Part shown: positions 17,736 to 25,616 of the stretch, piece by piece
Numbering within the stretch: position 1 is the first letter of the stretch
Layout: every line of letters starts with the position of its first letter
From: CBDEGU01 sp965238045
GTDB lineage: Bacteria > Acidobacteriota > Terriglobia > Bryobacterales > UBA6623
Reading direction: 5' to 3'
Assembly: GCA_965238045.1 (NCBI GenBank)
Contig: CBDEGU010000012.1
Location: 2,542,001-2,606,000 of the forward strand
DNA length: 64,000 bases
Notes under the pieces: model-generated
Seen by the model: the letters and a program-made list of their open reading frames with translations, nothing else
Databases searched by the model: none
What the model was told of the DNA's origin: nothing
Made by a program: the position numbers and the translations under genes

Positions 17736-17828
17736 GTCACAGGTGTCACAGGTTATTCCTTATTTTGCACGCGTAAGAAGAATAGAAGGTAAAGAAGAAA
17801 ATAACAAAGTGCCTGTGACACCTGTGAC
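17736..17828. other. candidate replication origin: 17-bp inverted iteron pair around an AT-rich core
   Basis: GTCACAGGTGTCACAGG (17736-17752) and its exact reverse complement (17812-17828) flank a 59-bp segment that is markedly AT-rich in this GC-rich region (runs such as TTATTCCTTATTTTG and GAAGAAAATAACAAAG). Each arm is itself a direct repeat of GTCACAGGT. It sits 7 bp after the helicase stop. Staphylococcal pathogenicity islands have the same design: iterons on both sides of an AT-rich region next to rep. Origin function is inferred. A long hairpin terminator is less likely because the loop is 59 nt. Confidence 0.55.
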
Positions 17829-17849
17829 GGAGCCCTACAGGAACAACCG

Positions 17850-17963
17850 ATGATAGGCCAGAACAAGATCGCTCAATACGAGCGCCGCCAGCGCGACAAG
17901 AAGGCGGCAAAGCAGAGTATCCAGGCCTGCCAGCAGCACTTGCCGTTACAGGGGGTGGCCTAG
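17850..17963 (+). CDS. 37-residue Lys/Arg/Gln-rich island protein
   Basis: ATG 17850 to TAG 17963, MIGQNKIAQYERRQRDKKAA followed by a Gln-rich end. An AGGA ribosome site lies 8 nt upstream. The stop overlaps the GTG start of the next gene (TAGTG), which supports real, coupled translation. The function is unknown; the charge suggests nucleic-acid binding. Confidence 0.55.
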   Translation: MIGQNKIAQYERRQRDKKAAKQSIQACQQHLPLQGVA

Positions 17964-18553
17964 TGCCTACCACTGAAACCAAAACCACAGGGGCGGCACC
18001 CGGTATCATTTCGGAAAATTCTTCCGAAAAGAAGCGGGGCAGGCCTAAGGTTCTGTCGCAACAGATGGAAACCACAATTCGCGGCCATGGCGGCTATCGG
18101 CAGGGCACCAGGCGCGGGCGCCTGAACGAATACTATTTCTTGTTGGGTATTGGCCTATTCAAAGGCGATGGTGGAGAACTTGACGCGAAGCGCATGAAGC
18201 GCTGGGGCTGGCTCCACTACAACACCCTCGGAACGGGATCATGCGAGCGGTGGCGTCACATGATCGTCGCCGAAATTGGGCGCTTAGATGATCTGGGGGC
18301 CATGGAGAGCGCGGCTGATCTCATCTGCGAACTAAAGCCGCAGGCACGACAAGCCGCCAATATGATCCGGCAATGGAGACGCCCCGGACAGAGTAAACCT
18401 GCAAGTAGTTACCACCTAGTACAAGCGCTGTGCCGAACTTTCAACGAATACCGCAGCGCGCACGGCGATCTGACACTTACGGATGCGCGGATCTCGACGT
18501 TAGCGCTGGATCTAGCCATACGTGATGCCTATGAAGATTCAGAAGAAACCTGA
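17963..18553 (+). CDS. island protein of unknown function
   Basis: 196 residues from GTG 17963. A flexible Thr/Ser N-terminus leads to SEKKRGRPKVLSQQMETTIR, which has an AT-hook-like RGRP motif, then a helical region rich in Arg and Trp (MKRWGWLHYNTLGTGSCERW, IRQWRRPGQ). The AT-hook and position beside the candidate origin suggest DNA binding, possibly in replication control or packaging. I do not recognise the family. Confidence 0.6.
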   Translation: MPTTETKTTGAAPGIISENSSEKKRGRPKVLSQQMETTIRGHGGYRQGTRRGRLNEYYFLLGIGLFKGDGGELDAKRMKRWGWLHYNTLGTGSCERWRHMIVAEIGRLDDLGAMESAADLICELKPQARQAANMIRQWRRPGQSKPASSYHLVQALCRTFNEYRSAHGDLTLTDARISTLALDLAIRDAYEDSEET

Positions 18554-18822
18554 GGCCGGGGGGGCAGCCCTGGCCCTATGCGCGGCGGTCCCTGGCCGTG
18601 AAAGATGTCACGGCTAGAGACGAGTGGGGAGACGTGCTGAGCGGCGGCTAAGGCGCTAGTACACAGCCACATAGAGGGTAGGGGCGGGTGCGATTTCTAG
18701 GGCCTGCGCGGCCGGAACCGTTCGCCTAGGTAGGATTTTATGGTCGCAGGTTAGACCGGCTTCGCGCGCGCGCGTAGTGTGCCTTCTGCTTCCTTCGATG
18801 CCAAGCAAAAAGAGCATTCCTC
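18554..18822. other. intergenic region before terS with hairpin
   Basis: 269 bp without a gene. A 7-bp hairpin GCCGTGA / TCACGGC with a 6-nt loop lies at about 18594-18613, and an alternating GC run (CGCGCGCGCG) near 18767. In satellites the packaging (cos/pac) site often lies beside terS, so this is where such a site would be sought; none can be identified by eye. Confidence 0.35.
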
Positions 18823-19287
18823 ATGGCCAAACCAGGACCGCAACCAGTAGCGTCGGAGATCAAGCGGCTCAAGGGCAACCCTGGCCGTCGGCCGATCAGC
18901 AACGATGAGCCGAAGCCGCTTGTCCCGCCGGGCGTACCGGAGCCGCCGGACTGGATCGAGCCCTACGCCAAGGACGAATGGGGCGTTGTAGCGCCGGAAC
19001 TACACCGTATGGGACTGCTTACGGCGGTGGATCTGACAGCGTTCGCGGCGTATTGCCAAAGCTACGCGCATTGGCGGGCGGCGGAAGAGTGGATGAGCAA
19101 GCACGAGAAAACGGTCGTGGAAGGGACGGGACTCGAAAGGCGCGTACCGCAAGCGATTACCGCACAGGCGGCGCTTCTTGACATGCATCGTTTCGGTTCG
19201 GCCTTCGGCCTAACGCCGAGCGCGCGAACGGGTATCCACGCCGTGCCAGCAACCAAGGTCGAGAATAAATTCAAGAAGCTGGGATGA
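18823..19287 (+). CDS. terS: terminase small subunit, P27 family
   Basis: 154 residues. The N-terminus MAKPGPQPVASEIKRLKGNP with GRRPISNDEPKP is characteristic of P27-type phage terminase small subunits. A helical core follows (LTAFAAYCQSYAHWRAAEEW) and the C-terminus has SAFGLTPSARTGI, also typical. TerS recognises the packaging site and recruits the large ATPase. No large subunit gene follows. A lone terS is a hallmark of satellites that redirect the packaging of a helper phage. Confidence 0.88.
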   Translation: MAKPGPQPVASEIKRLKGNPGRRPISNDEPKPLVPPGVPEPPDWIEPYAKDEWGVVAPELHRMGLLTAVDLTAFAAYCQSYAHWRAAEEWMSKHEKTVVEGTGLERRVPQAITAQAALLDMHRFGSAFGLTPSARTGIHAVPATKVENKFKKLG

Positions 19288-19583
19288 CGTTCTGCGCCCG
19301 GGCGGGCCGCTATGCGCGAGAGGGTGGGCGGGTGCCAGCCTAGCTAAACCCTTGCCGACGAGGGCGGATCTAGCTGCCCTTCGTAGTTTGCGAAGTGGTG
19401 GACGAATGGGCGCCCTCGTCCGGGTTGCCAACCGTACAGCCAAGTGACGCTGCGATCGGCCTAAGTGCCTTTGTTGGAATAAGTCAAGAACTGAGGACGG
19501 CGGATAGTTGGTGCGAAGGCGATTTCGCAACAGTAATCTGAAAACAGCGGCGCAGCTTCGATCTGGGGCAGCAGCGGGACAGA
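19288..19583. other. non-coding island edge with inverted repeat
   Basis: No gene is visible. A 10-bp inverted repeat GACGAGGGCG / CGCCCTCGTC lies at 19357-19366 and 19411-19420. The first 31-bp direct repeat copy is at 19502. I looked here for a copy of the tRNA-Glu 3' end (attR) and did not find one. Confidence 0.5.
19502..19532. repeat. 31-bp direct repeat, copy 1
   Basis: This copy matches 22831-22861 at 29 of 31 positions (core GTTGGTGCGAAGGCGAT then TCGCAACA). The unit contains the short inverted segment TGCGA...TCGCA. The two copies bracket the transporter, MaoC and amidohydrolase genes. Confidence 0.8.
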
Positions 19584-20548
19584 TCACTCCTTGGGAGGGG
19601 AAACGGCCTGGCGGTTTCCCAGTAAGGCCAACGCTACGCCTCCGAGGATCGATACGGCTGCTAGCACTAGGCGCCAAGTCATCTGCTCACCGAGGAAGAT
19701 AACGCCGGCGACAGCCGTGATGACCGGCACAGTAAGTTGGACAATTGCGGCTCGACTCGTGCTCAGGTCTTTCAACGCCGTGTACCAGATCGCGTACCCC
19801 AGACCGGATGTGATCGCACCCGATATCATCGCCAGTTCCAGGCCAGACCAACTCGCATGGGGCTGACCGGTCGCCCAAACCACAAGCACCATCAAGGTGG
19901 CCATCGGGGCGGCGCGAACGAAGTTCCCGCTGTTGCGGCGGTTGGCGAACGAATGCCCTTCGCGGCCAGTGAGTAGCATCCCCAGGCCACACCGGAGTTT
20001 CCCGCTGTTGCGGCGGTTGGCGAACGAATGCCCTTCGCGGCCAGTGAGTAGCATCCCCAGGCCACACCGGATGTCGCCATTAAGGTTGCTCCAACCAACG
20101 AAGGCGCCCTCAGACCCGGCGAGACCAGATATCCCAATCCGAAAAGCGCCAGCGCCAGGCCAAACCACTCGGAAGAGCGTGGCCGCTCGCCACGATGCAT
20201 CCCCACGGCAATCATCGTTATCTGCACCGCACCGAACAGAATCAACGCCCCCACACCGGCGTCCAGCGACCGGTAGGCGAAGGAAAAGGCAGCCGCATAG
20301 CCGAACAGCGCAAAGGCAGCCCCCCAAGAGCCGTTCTCCTTTAGGGCGGCAAGTCCTCCTCCGCGTGAGCTGACGAGCAGCGCCAGTGCTACGGCACCGG
20401 AGCAGATCCGTACTACAGTGAAACTCCCGCCGTCGATCTCATCCTCACGTAATGCGAGGCGAGCCAGCACGGAGTTGGCCGCGAAGAAAATCATCGTCAC
20501 AGAAGTCAACAGAAGCGTGCGGAGAGATTGAGCCGGTTGGGTAGCCAT
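19584..20548 (-). pseudogene. EamA/DMT-family transporter with tandem duplication and frameshift
   Basis: The 5' part from ATG 20548 encodes transmembrane helices (LLLTSVTMIFFAANSVLARL, ALILFGAVQITMIAVG). The 3' part in another frame encodes the remaining helices (MATLMVLVVWATG, AIVQLTVPVITAVAGVIFL), typical of the 10-helix EamA family. A 75-bp in-frame tandem duplication (VAWGCYSLAAKGIRSPTAAT twice) lies between them. After the second copy one A is missing (GGGAACTT instead of GGGAAACTT), which shifts the frame and yields a premature stop. With that A restored the protein reads AGNFVRAAP and is complete. Substrate unknown. Confidence 0.85.
19926..20071. repeat. 75-bp tandem duplication inside the EamA gene
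   Basis: Two adjacent copies (19926-20000 and 20001-20071 onward) are identical across the unit apart from the T-run at the edge (TT versus TTT). This is a recent local duplication. Confidence 0.92.
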
Positions 20549-20662
20549 CGGTTCTAGTGCAGACCGGAAGTTGTCAACATTTCTGTCCGGCCAGCGACAG
20601 AGGCAGGGCCTGTCTGATTCCTCCTATAGACTAGACAGAACAGAGCGTAGTTGGAGGTCCTC

Positions 20663-21070
20663 ATGGATCTAGTTGTCGGACAGAAGGCTGCACGCAGCCT
20701 GACACTCACCAAAGAGCATGTACAGAAATATGCAGAGATCACAGGCGATTACAATCCCCTGCATTTTGACGAAGCGTTTACTGCAAAGACGAAATTCCAG
20801 CGCCTGGTCGTGCAAGGAGGACTCACAACGGGGATCTTGAATGCTCTGGTGGCCACCGACATGCCCGGCCCCGGTACAGTATTCCTAAGCCATGACTGGA
20901 AGTTCACGGCCCCAGTTTTCGTGGGAGACACGATCACGGGCGAGGCCGAGGTCTTGAGCATTCACGAAACCAAGCCGGTCACACAGCTGAAGATCAAGGT
21001 GACTCGCCAGACCGGGGAGACCGTTCTCGAAGGAGAAGCGTGGTGCTACACCTTTTCTCCTGAGTCTTGA
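20663..21070 (+). CDS. MaoC-like hotdog dehydratase ((R)-enoyl-CoA hydratase family)
   Basis: 135 residues from ATG 20663, 6-7 nt after a GGAGG site (20652-20656). The hydratase-2 motif is present as TGDYNPLHFDEAFTAKTKF with the catalytic Asp and His, followed by VVQGGLTTGILNAL. Proteins of this size hydrate trans-2-enoyl-CoA to (R)-3-hydroxyacyl-CoA, in fatty-acid or PHA metabolism. The gene stands alone between a broken transporter and a non-coding region, so its pathway is not shown by context. Confidence 0.88.
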   Translation: MDLVVGQKAARSLTLTKEHVQKYAEITGDYNPLHFDEAFTAKTKFQRLVVQGGLTTGILNALVATDMPGPGTVFLSHDWKFTAPVFVGDTITGEAEVLSIHETKPVTQLKIKVTRQTGETVLEGEAWCYTFSPES

Positions 21071-21518
21071 GCACTGGGAACCGGCATCGTCTGTTCCCGA
21101 TCCCACACCCACGGCTGAAGCCGTGGCCTCAGAGCCGACGTCCGCTTAGCGGACTTGGAGGCGTTTCGAACCGCAGATGAACTCGAATGCATGCGGATGG
21201 TTGAGCCGTGAGGATGAGTGCGGGGCTAGGAGTCGGGCGCCCCTGCCGGGCGCGTCCCGCGCGACGCCGAAAGGGCGCGACACCACGTGCGACCCCGCGA
21301 GTGAAAGCTGGTAAGAGCAGTGTTCTACCGAACCGACGGGCTTCTGAAGAACCTTTGGCGGAGGTTAGATCGCGGCAGAGTTTAACCGCCCAATCCGGTC
21401 CACCGACTGCTGATCGAATTCGGCAGGAATGACGGCCACATGAGGAGCCTCATCGATCGAGAGCCACGCCTCGTTGCATTCGTCGGCGACCTGGTGTTTC
21501 GGTTCAGTGGGGAGATGA
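21071..21518. other. non-coding region with strong hairpins (possible mobile-element remnant or structured RNA)
   Basis: 448 bp without a convincing gene. Clear hairpins are CCACGGC-TGAA-GCCGTGG (21109-21126) and GTCCGC-TTA-GCGGAC (21140-21154), followed by GC-rich complementary segments around 21238-21290. A CCACGGCTGAAGCCGTGG stem is reminiscent of the ends of IS200/IS605-type elements, and one frame contains a short NACG-containing peptide as in TnpB tails. The similarity is weak and no transposase is present. Confidence 0.35.
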
Positions 21519-22496
21519 CTAACTGTCAATCTCCAGTATCCGAAGCGCGTCGCGGTGAATGATCCCCTCGATCACTTCATCCGGGATGCGTGGGTTGCCG
21601 CCCTTAGCGAATTGATTCAAACCTCTCAGGCCGTTCATCGTTTCTCGCGCGGTCGTAACAGGCCAGTCCGTTCCTAAGAAAATCTTTCCCGTTTGTCCCC
21701 ATCCCATCGCGAGTTGCAATGCTTGGTACAGCTCCCATGGCCGATAAAAATTAGCTGACAGTTCCATATACACATTGGGATGCTTACGCGCCATCACGAT
21801 ACACTCGCGCTGCCAGGGATGCCCGAAGTGAGCCATGATAATCTTCAACCGCGGGAAAGCGTAGGCGACTTCGTCGAAGAGAAGCGGATTCGCGTACTTG
21901 AGCGGCACGTCCGAAGCCTGCGCCGTCGCCGTGTGAAAGATCAACGGAATGCCCCACTCCTGAGCCTGGCTGTAGATGCGCGCCGCCTCAGACGACATCG
22001 GGTCGAACTTCTGATAAATCGGACTGAGCTTGAACCCCTTCAGCCCAAGTTCCTTGACGCCCCGCTGCAACTCTTCCAGCGCCCCAGGCAGAGTCGGATT
22101 CACAGATCCAAACGGAACCAGCTTCTCGGGCCACCTCTTGGCGATGGCCGCCATTTCGTCATTCCCCTTCGTGCCTAGATCGCGCGCGACATGCAGAATC
22201 ACGGCCTTGTCGACCGCGCCCATGTCGTACTGAAACTGCTCCCACGAAGCATCCATTTGGAAATCGCCGTCAGGGCGCGAGCTGTTCCACGCCCTTTTCG
22301 AAAACTTCGGCTCGGACGCTTTCTCATCCTGAAACCAGGGGTGGACGTGCATGTCAATGATGCGGCCTTTCCGCAGACTCGGCGGCGTATACGGCCGAAA
22401 CTCGCGTCCTTGCGGCGGACTCGCCGACAGGCGGCTCACTCCGGCTTCGCACGCCGCCAACCCGGCTCCGGCTTGAAGAAGCTTTCTTCTGGTCAT
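21519..22496 (-). CDS. amidohydrolase 2 family metal-dependent hydrolase, Tat-exported
   Basis: 325 residues from ATG 22496, with GGAG 6-7 nt upstream. The N-terminus MTRRKLLQAGAGLAAC is a twin-arginine signal. The TIM-barrel hydrolase has metal ligands in RIIDMHVHPWF, IPLIFHTAT, IIMAHFGHPWQRE and FLGTDWPVT. Family members act as decarboxylases or hydrolases on aromatic acids and lactones; the substrate is unknown. An in-frame extension to 22670 exists but lacks the signal peptide at its start. The gene is flanked on both sides by long non-coding stretches. Confidence 0.85.
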   Translation of the reverse strand: MTRRKLLQAGAGLAACEAGVSRLSASPPQGREFRPYTPPSLRKGRIIDMHVHPWFQDEKASEPKFSKRAWNSSRPDGDFQMDASWEQFQYDMGAVDKAVILHVARDLGTKGNDEMAAIAKRWPEKLVPFGSVNPTLPGALEELQRGVKELGLKGFKLSPIYQKFDPMSSEAARIYSQAQEWGIPLIFHTATAQASDVPLKYANPLLFDEVAYAFPRLKIIMAHFGHPWQRECIVMARKHPNVYMELSANFYRPWELYQALQLAMGWGQTGKIFLGTDWPVTTARETMNGLRGLNQFAKGGNPRIPDEVIEGIIHRDALRILEIDS

Positions 22497-23191
22497 TGAT
22501 ATCTCCGCGACAGGTGTCTCCTCTTCCACCCAATCATCTCCATCTTCGAAATTGTTGCACATCCCACGGTTTGTGGCACCTATCGTGGCTGGGTCATAGC
22601 GCACACTTGCTGCAGCTTCGTTCGGCGCCGGGGCCCGTACACTTGTCCAAATAGGCAACGATACGTCCATGTGGACGGGATCGGTAAGCGCTTCGCCGCT
22701 AGGGTGGATCTATCCCGATCAGGGCCCCACGCTCGTCGAGCCAATGGAAGAGAAGGGGACCTTTTCATTCCCCAGCCGACGAAATCAGTCTAAGTGGCTT
22801 GGTTGGAGTACGTTACGAACCAACAACCGCGGATTGTTGGTGCGAAGGCGATATCGCAACACTTAACGACGACCAAGCCCCTATGTAGTTCGTTTCGGGC
22901 GACTTAGTCCTGCTCGCGGTCGCGGAACTTTTCGTACCAGTTTTGAGCGATGCGTGGTCGCCAACGTCGCGGTAGAGAACGGCACGGCCCAGAGCTAGCT
23001 CGTGTAGACCCCGTTCCCTTGGTAGATCAGATGGCCGCTCGCCGCGTAGAAAGGACGGTGGCTAGGCCCAAACCTTGGAAACGATTCCGCTCTTTCCATG
23101 GGTCGGAATCAGAGCTGGGGCTCTGATGCTGTTGCTCGCGAGTTTCGCTGCGCTGAAGGTGTTCCCAAGAGTCGGGCACACTGCGTCGGCG
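22497..23191. other. long non-coding stretch
   Basis: 695 bp in which no gene is credible on either strand. The only structured feature is the second 31-bp direct repeat (22831-22861), preceded by an inverted CCAACAA...TTGTTGG pair. It may be decayed sequence. Confidence 0.5.
22831..22861. repeat. 31-bp direct repeat, copy 2
   Basis: This copy differs from 19502-19532 by two substitutions. Here the internal segment GCGATATCGC is a perfect palindrome. Confidence 0.8.
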
Positions 23192-25044
23192 CTAGGCTCC
23201 AGGGCTTCCAGCTAGGTGCTCGTCCAGGAATTCCCGAATCGCGCGATATCCCGCGATCCGATTCTTCTTTTTCGTAAAGCCGTGGCCTTCGTCATCGAAG
23301 ACAACGTACTCGACCGGCACGCCGTTCTTGCGAACAGCTTCGACGATCTCGTCTGACTCAACCTTCATAACGCGCGGGTCGTTGGCGCCCTGCAACACGA
23401 TGAGCGGCTTGACGATCTTGTCCGCGTGGAACAGGGGTGAGATGCGTTTCAGATAATCTTCGTCGGTCTCGGGATTCCCCATTTCTTTGAACAGCGCAAC
23501 CCGAAAGGACGTCCACCATGGCGGAGTGTTCTTGAGCGTTCGCAACCAGTTGGCGACGCCGAAGATGTCGACGCCAACGGCGAATTCGTCCGGTTGGAAA
23601 GCAAGGGCCGCGAGCACCATGTAGCCGCCGTAGCTACCGCCCAAGATGCCGATGCGGTCGGGGTCCACGTAATCGAGCGTCTTCAAGTAGTTCTTGGCTT
23701 CGACGCAGTCCATCAGGTCGTCTTCGCCGTGCTTGAGGTCGTCGAGCTTGTTGAAAGTCTTGCCGTAGCCCGAGCTTCCGCGGTTGTTGACGCGCAGGAC
23801 GACGTAACCGTGGTTGACCAAGTACTGATAGATCTCGTTGTAGCCCGTGCGCGACTGGCCGCCGGGACCGCCGTGTACCTGCACGATCGCCGGGAGCTTC
23901 TGGCCCGGGGCAACATGCGGCTTCATCAGAATCGAGGGAATCTCGAGACCGTCGTACGACTTGAAACGGACGACTTCGGTTTCGACGAGATCTTCGGGGT
24001 TGATTTCGGGATTGAGCGTGTTCGTGATCTGCGTGTGCGTCTTCGTCGTCAGGTCGTAGACGTAGAGATTGCTCGGCGACCGCGCTCCGCTGTGGAAGAA
24101 CGTCATCTTCGTTTCGCTCTTGGAGAAACGCACCCCAACGATGTCCCCGTCGGGAAGATCCGGCAACTCGACGGGCTGGCCGGTCGCCGTCTCGATGATC
24201 TTGATCTGGGTCCGCGCGTCGTTATTGATCGCGGTCATGAAGTATTTGCCCTCGCGCGAGAGTCCGCCGTACATGACGTCCCAATCGGCCTTCTCGACTG
24301 TCTCGGACTCGCCTGATTCGAGGTCCAGTTTTTTGAGGTAGCGAAACTCGCTGTCCTCGTTCGTAACGAAGTAGAGGCTCTTGGAATCGGGCGTGAAGGC
24401 GAGCGCCGAATGCTGGATGTCTCCTTCGTGAGGAGTGAGGTGTTTCGTCGTTTTGGTCTTTGAGTCGTAGAGAAAGATATCTGAGTCGTGATTGGTCACG
24501 GGCTTTCCGAGGGCGATGTAGCACTTGTCGCGCGAGATCGCACCGACTCCGTAGCCCTCGTTGCGAAACAGCATTTTGGACTCGAACGTCTCGATGTCCA
24601 TCTCGTACAGGTCCATATAGCGCGGGTCGCGCTCGTTGGACTGGTAGAAGAAACTCTTCTCGTCGTAGGCCCAGCCTTGGAAGGTGGCGCGGTTCTCCTC
24701 CCCTGGGGTCAGGTCGCGAGAAGTCCCGTCGAACTCCCGCAGATAGATGTGGTACAGCTCGTTGCCGCCCTTGTCACCGCCGTAGAGGATGCGTTCGTCG
24801 TTCGGGAAGTACGAGAGCTCGCCTCCAGCCACGGGAACGACGTAGGCGTTGTAGACGCCCGAGCGATCGCTGCCGTAAAGGATCTTCGATTCGTCCGGCG
24901 AAAACGAGCCGCCGCGGATCGATTCAGTGATTCAGTGTCGAGGAACTGCTCGATGCTGTACTTTTGGACTTCACGGACCGGCTCGACTGACTGGCAGCCG
25001 AGCAATGTTACGAGAACCGCCAAAGCAAGGGTGATTTTGGCCAT
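23192..25044 (-). pseudogene. S9-family prolyl oligopeptidase, lipoprotein, with 8-bp duplication frameshift
   Basis: The 5' frame from ATG 25044 gives a lipoprotein signal (ITLALAVLVTLLGCQ) and reads to EQFLDTES. An 8-bp tandem duplication (GATTCAGT at 24921-24928 and 24929-24936) then shifts the frame. In the shifted frame the protein continues as SIRGGSFSPDESKILYGS, a propeller, and an alpha/beta-hydrolase domain. That domain has the nucleophile in GILGGSYGGYMVL, Asp in LQGANDPRVM and His in DDEGHGFTKK. Without the duplication the product would be 614 residues. Re-initiation downstream could make a cytoplasmic form without the signal. The duplication could be real or an assembly error. Confidence 0.88.
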
Positions 25045-25154
25045 CGGGTGTCCTCTTCGGCGTCGTGTTCGACCGCGTCTCGATCGGTTGATTTCGAGTA
25101 GTCACGGAACCTGTCTCCGGGGGACCCGGTTCGGTTCCACCGTGTGATGATAGC

Positions 25155-25238
25155 AGCCTCAGCCCCGTAGACCACGCCCATGCCGCCTTCACCGAGCTTC
25201 TCGGTGATCTTGTAATGAGAGATCGTTCGGCCGATCAT
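25155..25238 (-). pseudogene. fragment of a serine/threonine protein kinase (N-terminus only)
   Basis: From ATG 25238 the peptide MIGRTISHYKITEKLGEGGM-GVVYGAEA is the start of an acidobacterial Pkn-type kinase, including the glycine-rich ATP loop. After about 28 residues similarity stops and the sequence becomes unrelated, 5' of the S9 gene. The rest of the kinase is gone. Confidence 0.8.
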
Positions 25239-25616
25239 ACCGGTCCGATTCTACCCTAAAAAGATAGATGGTGAGAACACCTTAGGACCGTATCGACCGT
25301 GCGGCGGGCGAAGGGGGGTGGAGAGAGGCGGTGGCAAGGTGGGCCGCCGCATTGTCGATAGGGGTTGTTGGAGGAAGCCGAGCTCAGGCCCGGCTATGTG
25401 GATTGTAGGGATTGGCTTGGTCGTTGGGCAGGAGGAGTAGGACCTTTCGGGAGTAGAACGTGGCTTGGATCGCCCGGATTGCTTTGATGTATGGAAGCCG
25501 CGAAGTCCTCGCAGGCGGGCGAATCAGCTCCGCGGAAAGACCCAGGCGCAGGAGTGCGAAGCACCCCCTGGCGACGGCGCGTCGCAGCGTTGCGTTGGCG
25601 AAGAGACGGTGAGGGG
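25239..25616. other. spacer between kinase fragment and IS91-type element
   Basis: No credible gene. An open minus-strand frame overlaps the 3' end of the IS91 transposase (25384-25689), but it has the composition of a shadow frame. The element's terminal site should lie here, but IS91-type ends lack inverted repeats and I cannot place it. Confidence 0.4.

Larger units (their letters stand above)
11418..19287. mobile_element. putative phage-satellite-like integrated island (PICI-like)
   Basis: The island starts at tRNA-Glu and contains a leftward integrase and zinc-finger gene, then a rightward set: AlpA-like excisionase, primase-like protein, P4/D5-type helicase, an iteron-like inverted repeat, two small unknown proteins and a P27-type terminase small subunit. 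No capsid, tail, portal or large terminase gene is present. This order (int leftward, alpA and primase rightward, lone terS) is that of phage-inducible chromosomal islands. I found no copy of the tRNA 3' end to the right, so the right boundary is uncertain. The integrase is broken by an IS, so the island is probably immobile. Confidence 0.7.

Noticed and set aside
19584..20548. Programmed frameshift in the EamA gene
   Set aside because: The shift coincides with the edge of a recent tandem duplication and a lost base; no slippery heptamer or stimulatory structure is evident.
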